A stretch of DNA of 11,592 bases from JAZDOH01 sp043798815 (lineage in GTDB: Bacteria; Patescibacteriota; Gracilibacteria; UM-FILTER-43-11), in assembly GCA_043798815.1 (NCBI GenBank), contig JAZDOH010000062.1, positions 1 to 11,592 on the forward strand, written 5' to 3'. A program made the translations under genes and the position numbers. Position 1 is the first letter of the stretch. Each line of letters opens with the position of its first letter. Below are positions 1-5,579 of the stretch, in pieces. The notes beneath the pieces were generated by a model. It was not told the origin of the DNA, made no database searches, and worked only from the letters and a program-made list of their open reading frames with translations.

Positions 1-1
1 T

Positions 2-664
2 TACCCCGGACTGAATTTGAGTTTTGAAGTGCTCGACGGATTGACCAAGCACCGCACCGCGTATGATCTCCCCCGGATCACGGACACCTTGATGCCATCG
101 ATCGAAGCCCAGCTCGTGAATGTGGCGGATGAGATCGCTTACATGAACCATGACATCGACGACGGCTTGCGATCACAAATTCTTAAGGTCAAAGACCTTC
201 AAAAACTGGCCTTGTGGCAACACGCGGAAAAACAGGTAAAACCAATGCCTTTTGATTTGTGGGTTACGGCCATCACGTCGAGTTTCATCAAGCTTATGGT
301 GAATGATTTGGCGGAAAACACTCACCAGCTCATCAGTAAACAGGGAATTCAGCGGCTCGAGGATGTTTACAAAACCCCCGAGCCTCTTTCAGCCTTTTCT
401 CCTTCCATGAAAACGTGGACGGAAGAGCTAAAAACCTTTTTATTTAAAAACTTCTACCAATCCTCCAGCGTTGCTGAGTATAATGAACAAGGAAAAAAGG
501 TCATTCGGTTTCTTTTTAAAAAGCTAATGGGTGACCCAAAACTCCTTCCAGAAAAATTCCAGAAGCGATTGAAGATCGAAAAACCTTACATCATCGTCAA
601 AGATTACATAGCGGGAATGACGGACAACTTCGCCCTGGAACTTTATAATCAATTAAACCGCTGA
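2..664 (+). CDS. dgt: dGTPase (deoxyguanosinetriphosphate triphosphohydrolase), C-terminal part
   Basis: Enzymes of this family cut dNTPs to the deoxynucleoside and triphosphate, lowering or balancing dNTP pools in the cytoplasm. The reading frame is open from base 2 (YPGLNLSFEVLDGLTKH) to the TGA at 662-664, so the true start and most of the HD metal-binding domain lie left of the window; the TTG at 17 is only an internal codon. Visible family signatures are the 'GLNL.FE.LDGL.KH' stretch and 'PSIEAQLVNVADEIAYMNHDIDDGLRS', whose ADEIAY aspartate corresponds to the last HD metal ligand. About 220 residues are seen; full-length relatives usually have roughly 350-450. The gene ends one base before nrdR, so the two are probably co-transcribed and translationally coupled. 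Family assignment is firm; the preferred dNTP cannot be told from this part. Confidence 0.9.
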   Translation, partial: YPGLNLSFEVLDGLTKHRTAYDLPRITDTLMPSIEAQLVNVADEIAYMNHDIDDGLRSQILKVKDLQKLALWQHAEKQVKPMPFDLWVTAITSSFIKLMVNDLAENTHQLISKQGIQRLEDVYKTPEPLSAFSPSMKTWTEELKTFLFKNFYQSSSVAEYNEQGKKVIRFLFKKLMGDPKLLPEKFQKRLKIEKPYIIVKDYIAGMTDNFALELYNQLNR

Positions 665-665
665 T

Positions 666-1109
666 ATGCAATGCATTAAATGCAAACGCAAAGATACTCA
701 GGTGATCGACTCGCGTGAAGCCGAGCAGGGCAAGGTGATCCGCCGACGGCGCCGCTGCCCCAAATGCAATCACCGCTTTACCACGTTTGAGCGGATGGAA
801 ATGAGCAATTTGCTCGTGAAAAAAAAGGACGGGAGTTTGGAGCCTTATTCGCGGGAAAAACTCGAGCATGGCGTTTGGATTGCCTGCGGAAAACGGCCCG
901 TGAGCGAAGTGCGGGTGGAACGGATGATCAGCGGACTCGAGGAAAAATGGCGCGCAAAAAAAAGCATTTCAAGCCAAACCATCGGCGAGGACGTGGTGAG
1001 CATGCTCAAAAAACTCGATCACATCGCTTACATTCGTTTCGCCAGCGTGTATCGGAGCTTTAAAGACGTGGAGGAATTCAAGCATGAATTAGGAAAACTC
1101 TTGAAGTAA
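666..1109 (+). CDS. nrdR: Transcriptional repressor NrdR (ribonucleotide reductase regulator)
   Basis: NrdR senses ATP/dATP and represses ribonucleotide reductase genes by binding NrdR boxes. The 147-residue protein has the usual family length. The zinc ribbon is complete: C3 and C6 (MQCIKC) pair with C31 and C34 (RRRRCPKC), joined by the family stretch 'VIDSREAEQGKVIRRRRRC' and followed by 'HRFTTFER'. An ATP-cone domain follows from about residue 46 (LVKKKDGSLEPYSREKL) to about 136 (IRFASVYRSFKDVEEF). The ATG at 666 is fixed by the MxC zinc-ribbon start and by lying one base after the dgt stop (TGA-T-ATG). No clear Shine-Dalgarno precedes it, consistent with re-initiation after dgt. No nrd gene is in the window, so its targets are not visible. 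Confidence 0.97.
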   Translation: MQCIKCKRKDTQVIDSREAEQGKVIRRRRRCPKCNHRFTTFERMEMSNLLVKKKDGSLEPYSREKLEHGVWIACGKRPVSEVRVERMISGLEEKWRAKKSISSQTIGEDVVSMLKKLDHIAYIRFASVYRSFKDVEEFKHELGKLLK

Positions 1110-1129
1110 TTAGGAAAATGTGTTACAAT
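1101..1129 (+). promoter_or_regulatory. Sigma70-type promoter for the DUF192 gene
   Basis: A TTGAAG -35 (1101-1106, 4/6 to consensus) and TACAAT -10 (1124-1129, 5/6) are separated by exactly 17 bases. The -10 is preceded by TGT, giving an extended TGnTACAAT. The -35 lies in the last codons of nrdR (TTG AAG TAA). Transcription would begin near 1136, leaving a leader of about 16 bases before the ATG at 1152. The DUF192 gene may therefore be expressed apart from dgt-nrdR. Predicted from sequence only. Confidence 0.6.
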
Positions 1130-1151
1130 AAGTGGAATACTAAAAACACTC

Positions 1152-1655
1152 ATGTTCCATTTCTTTCGTAAAAGATGGCAAGCCCTGCACACCGGACTCG
1201 TGTCTGCAGGGGTGACTGCCTTTGTGGCTTTAACCATAGGATCCAACCTGTTTGTCTTGCATCCGAGGGATTATCGGGCCGCCATCCGCATCAAAACCGT
1301 TCAAACGGAGCATCGTTTGCGTGTGAGCCTGGCTTCCACGCCTGACGAACGAGCCATGGGCTTGATGTTCGTGAAAAAACTGTCCAAAAACGGAGGCAAA
1401 CTTTTTATTTTCGATCAGCCTGAAGTGGTTTCGTTTTGGATGAAAAACACCCGCATTCCGCTCGACATGATCTTCATCGGTGAAGATTACAAAATCAAAT
1501 CCATCGTACACGACGTTCCTCCCTGCCCAAAAGGAACTGAGGCTTGCACGACGTATCCTTCCACCGAACCGGTAAAATACGTGCTGGAAGTGGAAGCGGG
1601 TTATGCTGAAAAACACCAAATTCAAGTGGGTGATGAATTGCTGATCGGTTATTAA
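1152..1655 (+). CDS. DUF192 family protein, membrane-anchored
   Basis: This is a DUF192 protein (about 110-120 residue domain, unknown biochemical role, often exported). Of 167 residues, about 13-36 form one hydrophobic segment after a short basic N-terminus (HFFRKRW), so the protein is probably anchored with the DUF192 domain outside. The domain starts near residue 44 with 'LRVSLASTPDERAMGLMF', followed by the diagnostic 'SFWMKNTRIPLDMIFI' (94-109) and 'IVHDVPPCPKGTEACTTYPS' (118-137), ending in 'KYVLEVEAGYAEKHQIQVGDEL'. C125 and C132 could form a disulfide. The ATG at 1152 has no obvious Shine-Dalgarno but lies 22 bases after a good extended -10. The gene converges on ctpA with only 3 bases between stops, so there is no room for a conventional terminator. 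The function is unknown. Confidence 0.9.
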   Translation: MFHFFRKRWQALHTGLVSAGVTAFVALTIGSNLFVLHPRDYRAAIRIKTVQTEHRLRVSLASTPDERAMGLMFVKKLSKNGGKLFIFDQPEVVSFWMKNTRIPLDMIFIGEDYKIKSIVHDVPPCPKGTEACTTYPSTEPVKYVLEVEAGYAEKHQIQVGDELLIGY

Positions 1656-1658
1656 TGG

Positions 1659-2894
1659 TTATTTCGTCACTTCGTTTTTAAGTATTTCAATGGCTTTTTC
1701 CAGTTGAGGATCACGCTGTTTTTCAAAATCTTCCGGCGTACGTTCTACCGCCACATCCGGAGTAATGCCGGTTTCTGAGATGTTGCTGCCTTCAGGCGTG
1801 TACCACTTGGCCACCGTCACGCGCAAACTGGATCCTCCCAACAAATTCACTACTTCCTGCACGGTGCCTTTGCCAAAGCTGTTGACCCCGACAACGGCTC
1901 CCCGTTTATGATCCTGAATCGCTCCTGCCACAATTTCGGATGCCGAAGCGCTGCCTTTGTTGATCAACACCACCAAAGGAAAAGTGGTGAGGCGCGCCCT
2001 GCCGTTGACGTAAATTTCTTCGTTTTCAGCGGGATTGCGTTTTTTGATGCTGACCACCAATCCCTTTTCCAAAAACTCGGAGGCGATTTCCACAGCGCCA
2101 TCCAAAAACCCGCCGCCATTGTAACGAAGATCCAGCACAATTCCTTTGGGGCGGCGCGACGAGATTTGGCTTACGGCTTCACTCCATTCTTCGGACAAAT
2201 GACTCCCGAATTGGTTGACGGAAAGGTAGGCGAATCCTTCTTTCATTTTCCATTCCACGCTGGCAATGTTGATTTTTTCACGAGTGATTCTGACGTCAAA
2301 AGGTTCGTCATGGCCTTCACGCATGATGGTGAGAATGACCGCCGAACCGCGGGGGCCGCGAATCCTCATGACCGCTTGTTCCAAGGTAAAATTTTCGGTG
2401 GACTCTCCATCAATTTTGTAAATGACGTCTTCGGGCTGTAACCCCGCACGTTGAGCCGGAGAGTTTTTAACGGGAGATACGATGGTGATCCATTGATTTT
2501 TGAGCGTGAGTTCCGCTCCGATGCCTTCCAGTGTCCCATCCAGATTATCCTGGAATTCCTTGTTTTCCTTGGGGGTCATGTAAGCGGTGTAAGGATCTCC
2601 CACAGCGCTCACCATCCCACGCACCGCCCCATAAACCATTTCCCGGGTGTCGAGCAAATGAGGATCCACGTATTTACTAAACAGAGAGTTCCAGGTGTCC
2701 CAAAAAAGCTGCATGTCCACTGTGGAAAGCTCGCCATTGTCGGAAAGGGCGAAATTCTGGGTGAGATTGTCTCGATTTTGTTCCGCGTGGTTCGCGCCGG
2801 CGCTCCAACCCAACAAAAAAATGAAAATGATGAGCAGGAAAAGCCCAATGAACTGAGGCGCCCGTGATGAAGATTTTTTCCAAGGTTCTGTCAT
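1659..2894 (-). CDS. ctpA: C-terminal processing protease, S41 family (CtpA/Prc type)
   Basis: S41 proteases trim or degrade exported proteins from their C-terminus using a Ser-Lys dyad. In 411 residues: a membrane anchor at about 15-33, an N-terminal helical part (60-115) with 'GAVRGMVSAVGDPYTAYMTPKE', a PDZ domain at about 118-195 (GIGAEL; SPAQRAGLQPEDVIYKIDG), and the peptidase core at 205-385. The core has 'GIVLDLRYNGGGFLDGAVEIA' and the catalytic motif 'KGSASASEIVAGAIQD'. By alignment in memory to E. coli Prc (S430/K455, 25 apart), the nucleophile is S317 and the general base K342 in 'FGKGTVQ'; the spacing matches exactly. The product is probably membrane-tethered and faces outward. The ATG lies 2 bases after the dnaJ stop (TAA-GT-ATG), implying one mRNA and perhaps a shared role in protein quality control. 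Substrates cannot be inferred. Confidence 0.96.
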   Translation of the reverse strand: MTEPWKKSSSRAPQFIGLFLLIIFIFLLGWSAGANHAEQNRDNLTQNFALSDNGELSTVDMQLFWDTWNSLFSKYVDPHLLDTREMVYGAVRGMVSAVGDPYTAYMTPKENKEFQDNLDGTLEGIGAELTLKNQWITIVSPVKNSPAQRAGLQPEDVIYKIDGESTENFTLEQAVMRIRGPRGSAVILTIMREGHDEPFDVRITREKINIASVEWKMKEGFAYLSVNQFGSHLSEEWSEAVSQISSRRPKGIVLDLRYNGGGFLDGAVEIASEFLEKGLVVSIKKRNPAENEEIYVNGRARLTTFPLVVLINKGSASASEIVAGAIQDHKRGAVVGVNSFGKGTVQEVVNLLGGSSLRVTVAKWYTPEGSNISETGITPDVAVERTPEDFEKQRDPQLEKAIEILKNEVTK

Positions 2895-2896
2895 AC

Positions 2897-4003
2897 TTAT
2901 TCACTATAATTTATTTTGGATTCACGCGCCAGAGTCTCATACAATTCCCGCTCTCGCCTGCTGAGTTTTTCGGGAACACCCACTTCCACTTTTACCACAT
3001 GATCTCCCACATGATCGCTGTTCACGCGGGGAACTCCTTTGCCTTTCAGTTTAAATGACTTGCCGTGCTGGGTGCCGGCGGGAATTTTGAGTAATGTTTC
3101 CCCATGCACTGTTTTTACTTTTACTTCCGCTCCCAACACCGCCTGGAGCAAAGGAATGTGGAGCGTGGTGTGAATGTCCTCGCCCACCCGCTCAAATTCT
3201 CGGCTCTGCAAAACACTCACATGCACGAATAAATCTCCGGTTTCGCCCCCCTGCGCACCAACTTCCCCCTGTTCGCGCAAACGAATAACGGCTTTGTCTC
3301 CAATGCCGGCGGGAATTTTGATCTGGAGCTTGGCGGAAACCAGTGTCCGGCCTTCTCCCTTGCAATGCTTGCATTTCTTTTTGGCAACCCGCCCCGCCCC
3401 ATGGCACGCGGAACAGGTAGAAGCGGTTTGGATTTGCCCGAGCGGCGTGCGTTGGACGCGAATCTGATGACCCGTACCACTGCACGTTTCACATTCCGTC
3501 ACTTCCGTCCCCGGTTCCGCCCCTTTGCCTTCACAATGAGAACAAGATTCCATCCGTGAAATCTCCACGGACTTGGTCACCCCAAACACCGCCTCTTCAA
3601 ACGTCACGTGGATCAAAATTTCCATGTCACTACCCTTAGCGGAACCGGTTTTGGCGCGCCGCCGTTCGCCCCCTCCAAAAAAGGTGTCGAAGATGTCTCC
3701 GAAATTCTCTCCGAAATCAAAATGGACGTTCTGAAAATCGTTCACATTAAAATCCCCAAACCCGCCCCAACCACCACCCCCTCTACCCGGAGCTCCTTTA
3801 CCAACATGACCAAATTGATCGTATTGGGCTCGTTTTTGCTTGTCGCCAAGCACTTCATACGCCTCCGTGACTTCTTTGAATTTCTTTTCATCCCCACCGC
3901 CCCCCGAATCCGGATGGTATTGATGCGCGAATTTGCGATACGCCTTTTTAATGTCCCCCTCACTGGCATTTTTTTCCACGCCGAGGACTTTGTAGAAATC
4001 CAT
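2897..4003 (-). CDS. dnaJ: Chaperone protein DnaJ (Hsp40), type I
   Basis: DnaJ delivers unfolded clients to DnaK and stimulates its ATPase. All type I domains are present, numbered here from a possible TTG start at 4009: J domain 3-67 with H32-P33-D34, a Gly/Phe-rich linker (70-115), and four zinc-binding CxxCxGxG repeats at C156, C173, C199 and C213. Two C-terminal client-binding beta domains follow, with 'IKIPAGIGD' and 'LKIPAGTQHGKSFKLKGKGVP'. I place the start at the ATG at 4003 (MDFYKVLGV), the usual family beginning; a TTG two codons upstream sits 10 bases from a GGAG and remains possible. No dnaK or grpE lies nearby, so this copy is unlinked from the usual chaperone operon. It has its own promoter and is followed after 2 bases by ctpA. 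No CIRCE element is seen in front of it. Confidence 0.96.
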   Translation of the reverse strand: MDFYKVLGVEKNASEGDIKKAYRKFAHQYHPDSGGGGDEKKFKEVTEAYEVLGDKQKRAQYDQFGHVGKGAPGRGGGGWGGFGDFNVNDFQNVHFDFGENFGDIFDTFFGGGERRRAKTGSAKGSDMEILIHVTFEEAVFGVTKSVEISRMESCSHCEGKGAEPGTEVTECETCSGTGHQIRVQRTPLGQIQTASTCSACHGAGRVAKKKCKHCKGEGRTLVSAKLQIKIPAGIGDKAVIRLREQGEVGAQGGETGDLFVHVSVLQSREFERVGEDIHTTLHIPLLQAVLGAEVKVKTVHGETLLKIPAGTQHGKSFKLKGKGVPRVNSDHVGDHVVKVEVGVPEKLSRRERELYETLARESKINYSE

Positions 4004-4026
4004 GATCAAAAACAGTTAGCTCCGAA

Positions 4027-4055
4027 ATTTTAACGTTGTGAGTCCCTTTTTGCAA
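4027..4055 (-). promoter_or_regulatory. Sigma70-type promoter for dnaJ-ctpA
   Basis: Read on the minus strand, TTGCAA (-35, 4050-4055, 4/6) and TAAAAT (-10, 4027-4032, 5/6) are 17 bases apart in the short gap after the antitoxin gene stop. Transcription would begin near 4020, giving a leader of about 17 bases to the ATG at 4003. A GGAG at 4020-4023 lies almost at the predicted 5' end, so it may not serve as a Shine-Dalgarno for the ATG. Sequence prediction only. Confidence 0.6.
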
Positions 4056-4059
4056 ACGG

Positions 4060-4467
4060 TTAAATGGCGGTTCTGGCCAAAACTTTTTTGATTCTTTCTT
4101 TGCCCTCCGGACTCAGCTCAATGGGAGATTTGATTTCCCCATACAAAGCCAAAGCGCGAAGATAGGCGGAGAGGGTGGGAAACCGCTTTTGCACTGCCTG
4201 TTTTTCAATGGCTCGCCGCTCAGCCCCATTGCAACGAAATCTCAAAACATATTCTTGTTTTTTTTCATACTCTTTTTCGGCAACGATCAAATTCGGCAAA
4301 TCGATGATGAGATTCAAAATATCTTCATCTAAGAAATCCTGGTTAATGCCAGCCGCCTCACATTCAACATGAGTTTCACCATTGCTCAGTGGTTTTAAGG
4401 TGTAGCGATACTTTTGCTTGCCAACCGTAATATATTGCTCAATCGCCCATTCGTTTTTTTTGGACAT
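4060..4467 (-). CDS. Putative HicB-like antitoxin with C-terminal ribbon-helix-helix domain
   Basis: No family is recognised with certainty. The 135-residue protein is read as the antitoxin of the HicA-like toxin gene that precedes it by 11 bases, the usual toxin-first order of hicAB loci. The N-terminal half (about 14-65) looks like alternating strands and a helix (YRYTLKPLSNGETHVECEAAG; LDEDILNLIIDLPNLI), compatible with a degenerate HicB partial-RNase-H fold. Residues 66-72 are a charged linker. Residues 73-109 resemble a ribbon-helix-helix DNA-binding unit: strand YVLRFRC, helix 'GAERRAIEKQAVQ', turn, then helix 'PTLSAYLRALAL'. That would let it repress its own operon through the palindrome at 4771-4784. 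The ATG at 4467 has no Shine-Dalgarno; the upstream sequence is A/T-rich. The domain reading is inference. An alternative is an unrelated RHH regulator. Confidence 0.55.
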   Translation of the reverse strand: MSKKNEWAIEQYITVGKQKYRYTLKPLSNGETHVECEAAGINQDFLDEDILNLIIDLPNLIVAEKEYEKKQEYVLRFRCNGAERRAIEKQAVQKRFPTLSAYLRALALYGEIKSPIELSPEGKERIKKVLARTAI

Positions 4468-4478
4468 GTTTTTTAAAA

Positions 4479-4730
4479 TTAAAATAAAATTGAGTGAAAA
4501 TTAATCTTAAGAGCTTTTGCAATTTTCTTTTTATAAATCTCTTTGCAGTCGTTGTTATGAATCGGGAGGGTAAAGGTTCCCTGAAAATCAACGTGTTTAA
4601 ACTTCACATGACTGCCTTTGGCTTGGATTTTGTGGAAACCCAGGCTCAGAAGTAATCGTTCTATTTGAGAGTACTTCAAGGTTGTCGGATTCACCAGAAA
4701 TCGCACTAATAAATTTTCAATACTCGTCAT
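4479..4730 (-). CDS. hicA: HicA family toxin (putative mRNA interferase)
   Basis: HicA toxins are small double-stranded-RNA-binding-fold proteins that cut or block mRNA and are held inactive by HicB. The 83-residue product carries the family core: 'KYSQIERLLLSLGFHKIQAKGSHVKFKH' with the G39-S40-H41 motif holding the catalytic histidine, then a strand ending 'TFTLPIHNND' with H58 at the conserved 'vPxH' site, and a final 'EIYKKKIAKALKI' helix. The first 18 residues (SIENLLVRFLVNPTTL) are a helical extension that many longer HicA proteins share. The start ATG at 4730 lies about 24 bases below the predicted transcription start. It is followed after 11 bases by the putative antitoxin gene. The toxin call is good by motif. 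Toxicity and the RNA target are not shown by sequence. Confidence 0.8.
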   Translation of the reverse strand: MTSIENLLVRFLVNPTTLKYSQIERLLLSLGFHKIQAKGSHVKFKHVDFQGTFTLPIHNNDCKEIYKKKIAKALKINFHSILF

Positions 4731-4760
4731 CGTTGAAATACAAAATTCAATTCTGGCTAC

Positions 4761-4789
4761 AGGATATAATTTTGTAGCTACAAAGTCAA
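4761..4789 (-). promoter_or_regulatory. Promoter of the hicA-antitoxin operon
   Basis: On the minus strand, TTGACT (-35, 4784-4789, 5/6) is followed after 17 bases by TATCCT (-10, 4761-4766, 4/6), placing the start of transcription near 4754. The spacer contains a perfect 14-bp palindrome, so a protein bound there would block RNA polymerase. The -35 lies immediately after the sodX stop. The -10 is weak, and an overlapping TATATC at 15-base spacing is an alternative. Confidence 0.5.
4771..4784. promoter_or_regulatory. Perfect 14-bp palindrome, candidate toxin-antitoxin operator
   Basis: TTTGTAGCTACAAA reads the same on both strands. It fills most of the spacer between the -35 and -10 of the hicA promoter. 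The half-site GCTACA occurs here at 4777-4782 and again at 4756-4761, 21 bases away (about two helical turns) and next to the predicted transcription start. A ribbon-helix-helix antitoxin binding as tandem dimers would suit this pattern. It could also form a weak A/U-rich hairpin after sodX, but it lacks the G/C stem and U-run of a terminator. Confidence 0.5.
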
Positions 4790-4791
4790 GA

Positions 4792-5136
4792 TCAAAATTT
4801 GGAAGTCACTAGACCAATGATTAATTTCTGATCGACAAAACCGAAAATGTAGCTGTCGGAACTGGAGTTTTCGTTCAACCCCGTCAAAACAATCCGATCG
4901 CCTTCAATTGCTTCGATTTGCTTGATAATCGTGATGTCAGATTGAATGGGGTGGCGACAAACAACAATATCACCCACGGAAAGTGCTCCGGAGGGGTTTA
5001 TTAAAACTTCATCCCCGGATTTGAGGAGCGGAAGCATGGAGTCGCCTTCCACGCGGAAACGCCGCCGTTGGCCCAGGGCCCACAGCAACATTTCTTTAAA
5101 CCCGGCTTTTTTAAGCGGCGGTGTACCAGGCAACAT
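4792..5136 (-). CDS. sodX: Nickel-type superoxide dismutase maturation protease (SodX, S26-like)
   Basis: SodX removes the N-terminal propeptide of Ni-SOD so that His1 can bind nickel. The product is similar to signal-peptidase-like S24/S26 proteases: 'RRRFRVEGDSMLPLLKSGDEVLI' gives the serine of box B (S33) and 'ITIIKQIEAIEGDRIVLTG' gives the lysine (K72). The C-terminal 'SSSDSYIFGFV...IGLVTSKF' resembles the family end. The usual box E 'GDNP..S.DSR..G' is altered here to 'GLNENSSSDSYIFG'. I chose the ATG at 5136 (114 residues, MLPGTPPLKKAGFKEMLLW), which overlaps the sodN end by 26 bases; an ATG at 5091 giving 99 residues is also possible. No long N-terminal membrane segment is seen, so it is likely cytoplasmic or peripheral. 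Its position directly after sodN supports the specific maturation role. Confidence 0.88.
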   Translation of the reverse strand: MLPGTPPLKKAGFKEMLLWALGQRRRFRVEGDSMLPLLKSGDEVLINPSGALSVGDIVVCRHPIQSDITIIKQIEAIEGDRIVLTGLNENSSSDSYIFGFVDQKLIIGLVTSKF

Positions 5137-5578
5137 CGCGGTTTTTAGTTTTCCAGAAAAGGTTGTGGATTTCTTTGATGGAAGCCATGAGTTCCTCGGC
5201 ATGCTCCAGGCTGATTTCCACCTTGCACGCGCTACAGACTTTGGCAGCTTTCCAGAAAATGTCGTGGAGATTTGGGAATTTTTCAAGGTGAGCCGGCTTG
5301 AAATAATCCGTCCACAAAATCAAAAGTTCCCGCTTGGCGAGCTCGGCTTGTTCTTCTTTGATCAGAATGTAACGAGTGCTCGTATTTTTGTAAGCGAGCA
5401 GGGCTTTGGGATCATTGCCTGACGGACGGACGAGTGCCAGCAGTTTTTTGGTCATGCTAAGCACCGCCTCGGCCGCGATACGGGCAGAAGCCGGATCGTA
5501 CACGCCACAGGGGCCATCGCAATGGGCATGGGCTACCGGCGCAGGAAAGTGTTTGAGCAATGAAGCAATGAAGTTCAT
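5111..5578 (-). CDS. sodN: Nickel-containing superoxide dismutase precursor (SodN)
   Basis: Ni-SOD turns superoxide into oxygen and hydrogen peroxide as a hexamer of four-helix bundles. The 155-residue precursor contains the nickel hook 'HCDGPCGVY' at 19-27. Removal of an 18-residue propeptide (MNFIASLLKHFPAPVAHA) would expose H19 as mature His1, with C20 and C24 as the Cys2 and Cys6 thiolate ligands. The helical body carries family blocks 'YDPASARIAAEAV', 'RYILIKEEQAELAKRELLILWTDYFKP', 'FPNLHDIFWKAAK' and 'IKEIHNLFWKTK'. The usual hook residue 4 is Leu (HCDLPCGVY); here it is Gly. Two further cysteines, C115 and C118, form a CSAC pair in a later helix. The start at 5578 gives a propeptide of ordinary length and lies 1 base after the DUF4012 stop. 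The propeptide is not a Sec signal, so the enzyme is probably cytoplasmic. Confidence 0.97.
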   Translation of the reverse strand: MNFIASLLKHFPAPVAHAHCDGPCGVYDPASARIAAEAVLSMTKKLLALVRPSGNDPKALLAYKNTSTRYILIKEEQAELAKRELLILWTDYFKPAHLEKFPNLHDIFWKAAKVCSACKVEISLEHAEELMASIKEIHNLFWKTKNRDVAWYTAA

Positions 5579-5579
5579 A

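Noticed and set aside
17..664. A complete 215-residue protein beginning at TTG 17
   Set aside because: The frame is open to the left edge and the residues before the TTG match the dGTPase family, so it is a partial gene.
4771..4784. The palindrome as a terminator for sodX
   Set aside because: The stem is A/T-rich and has no following U-run; its position inside the hicA promoter fits an operator better.
4792..5286. A 164-residue SodX starting at 5286
   Set aside because: The first 50 residues are an out-of-frame reading of sodN and look unlike the family; 5136 or 5091 is a better start.
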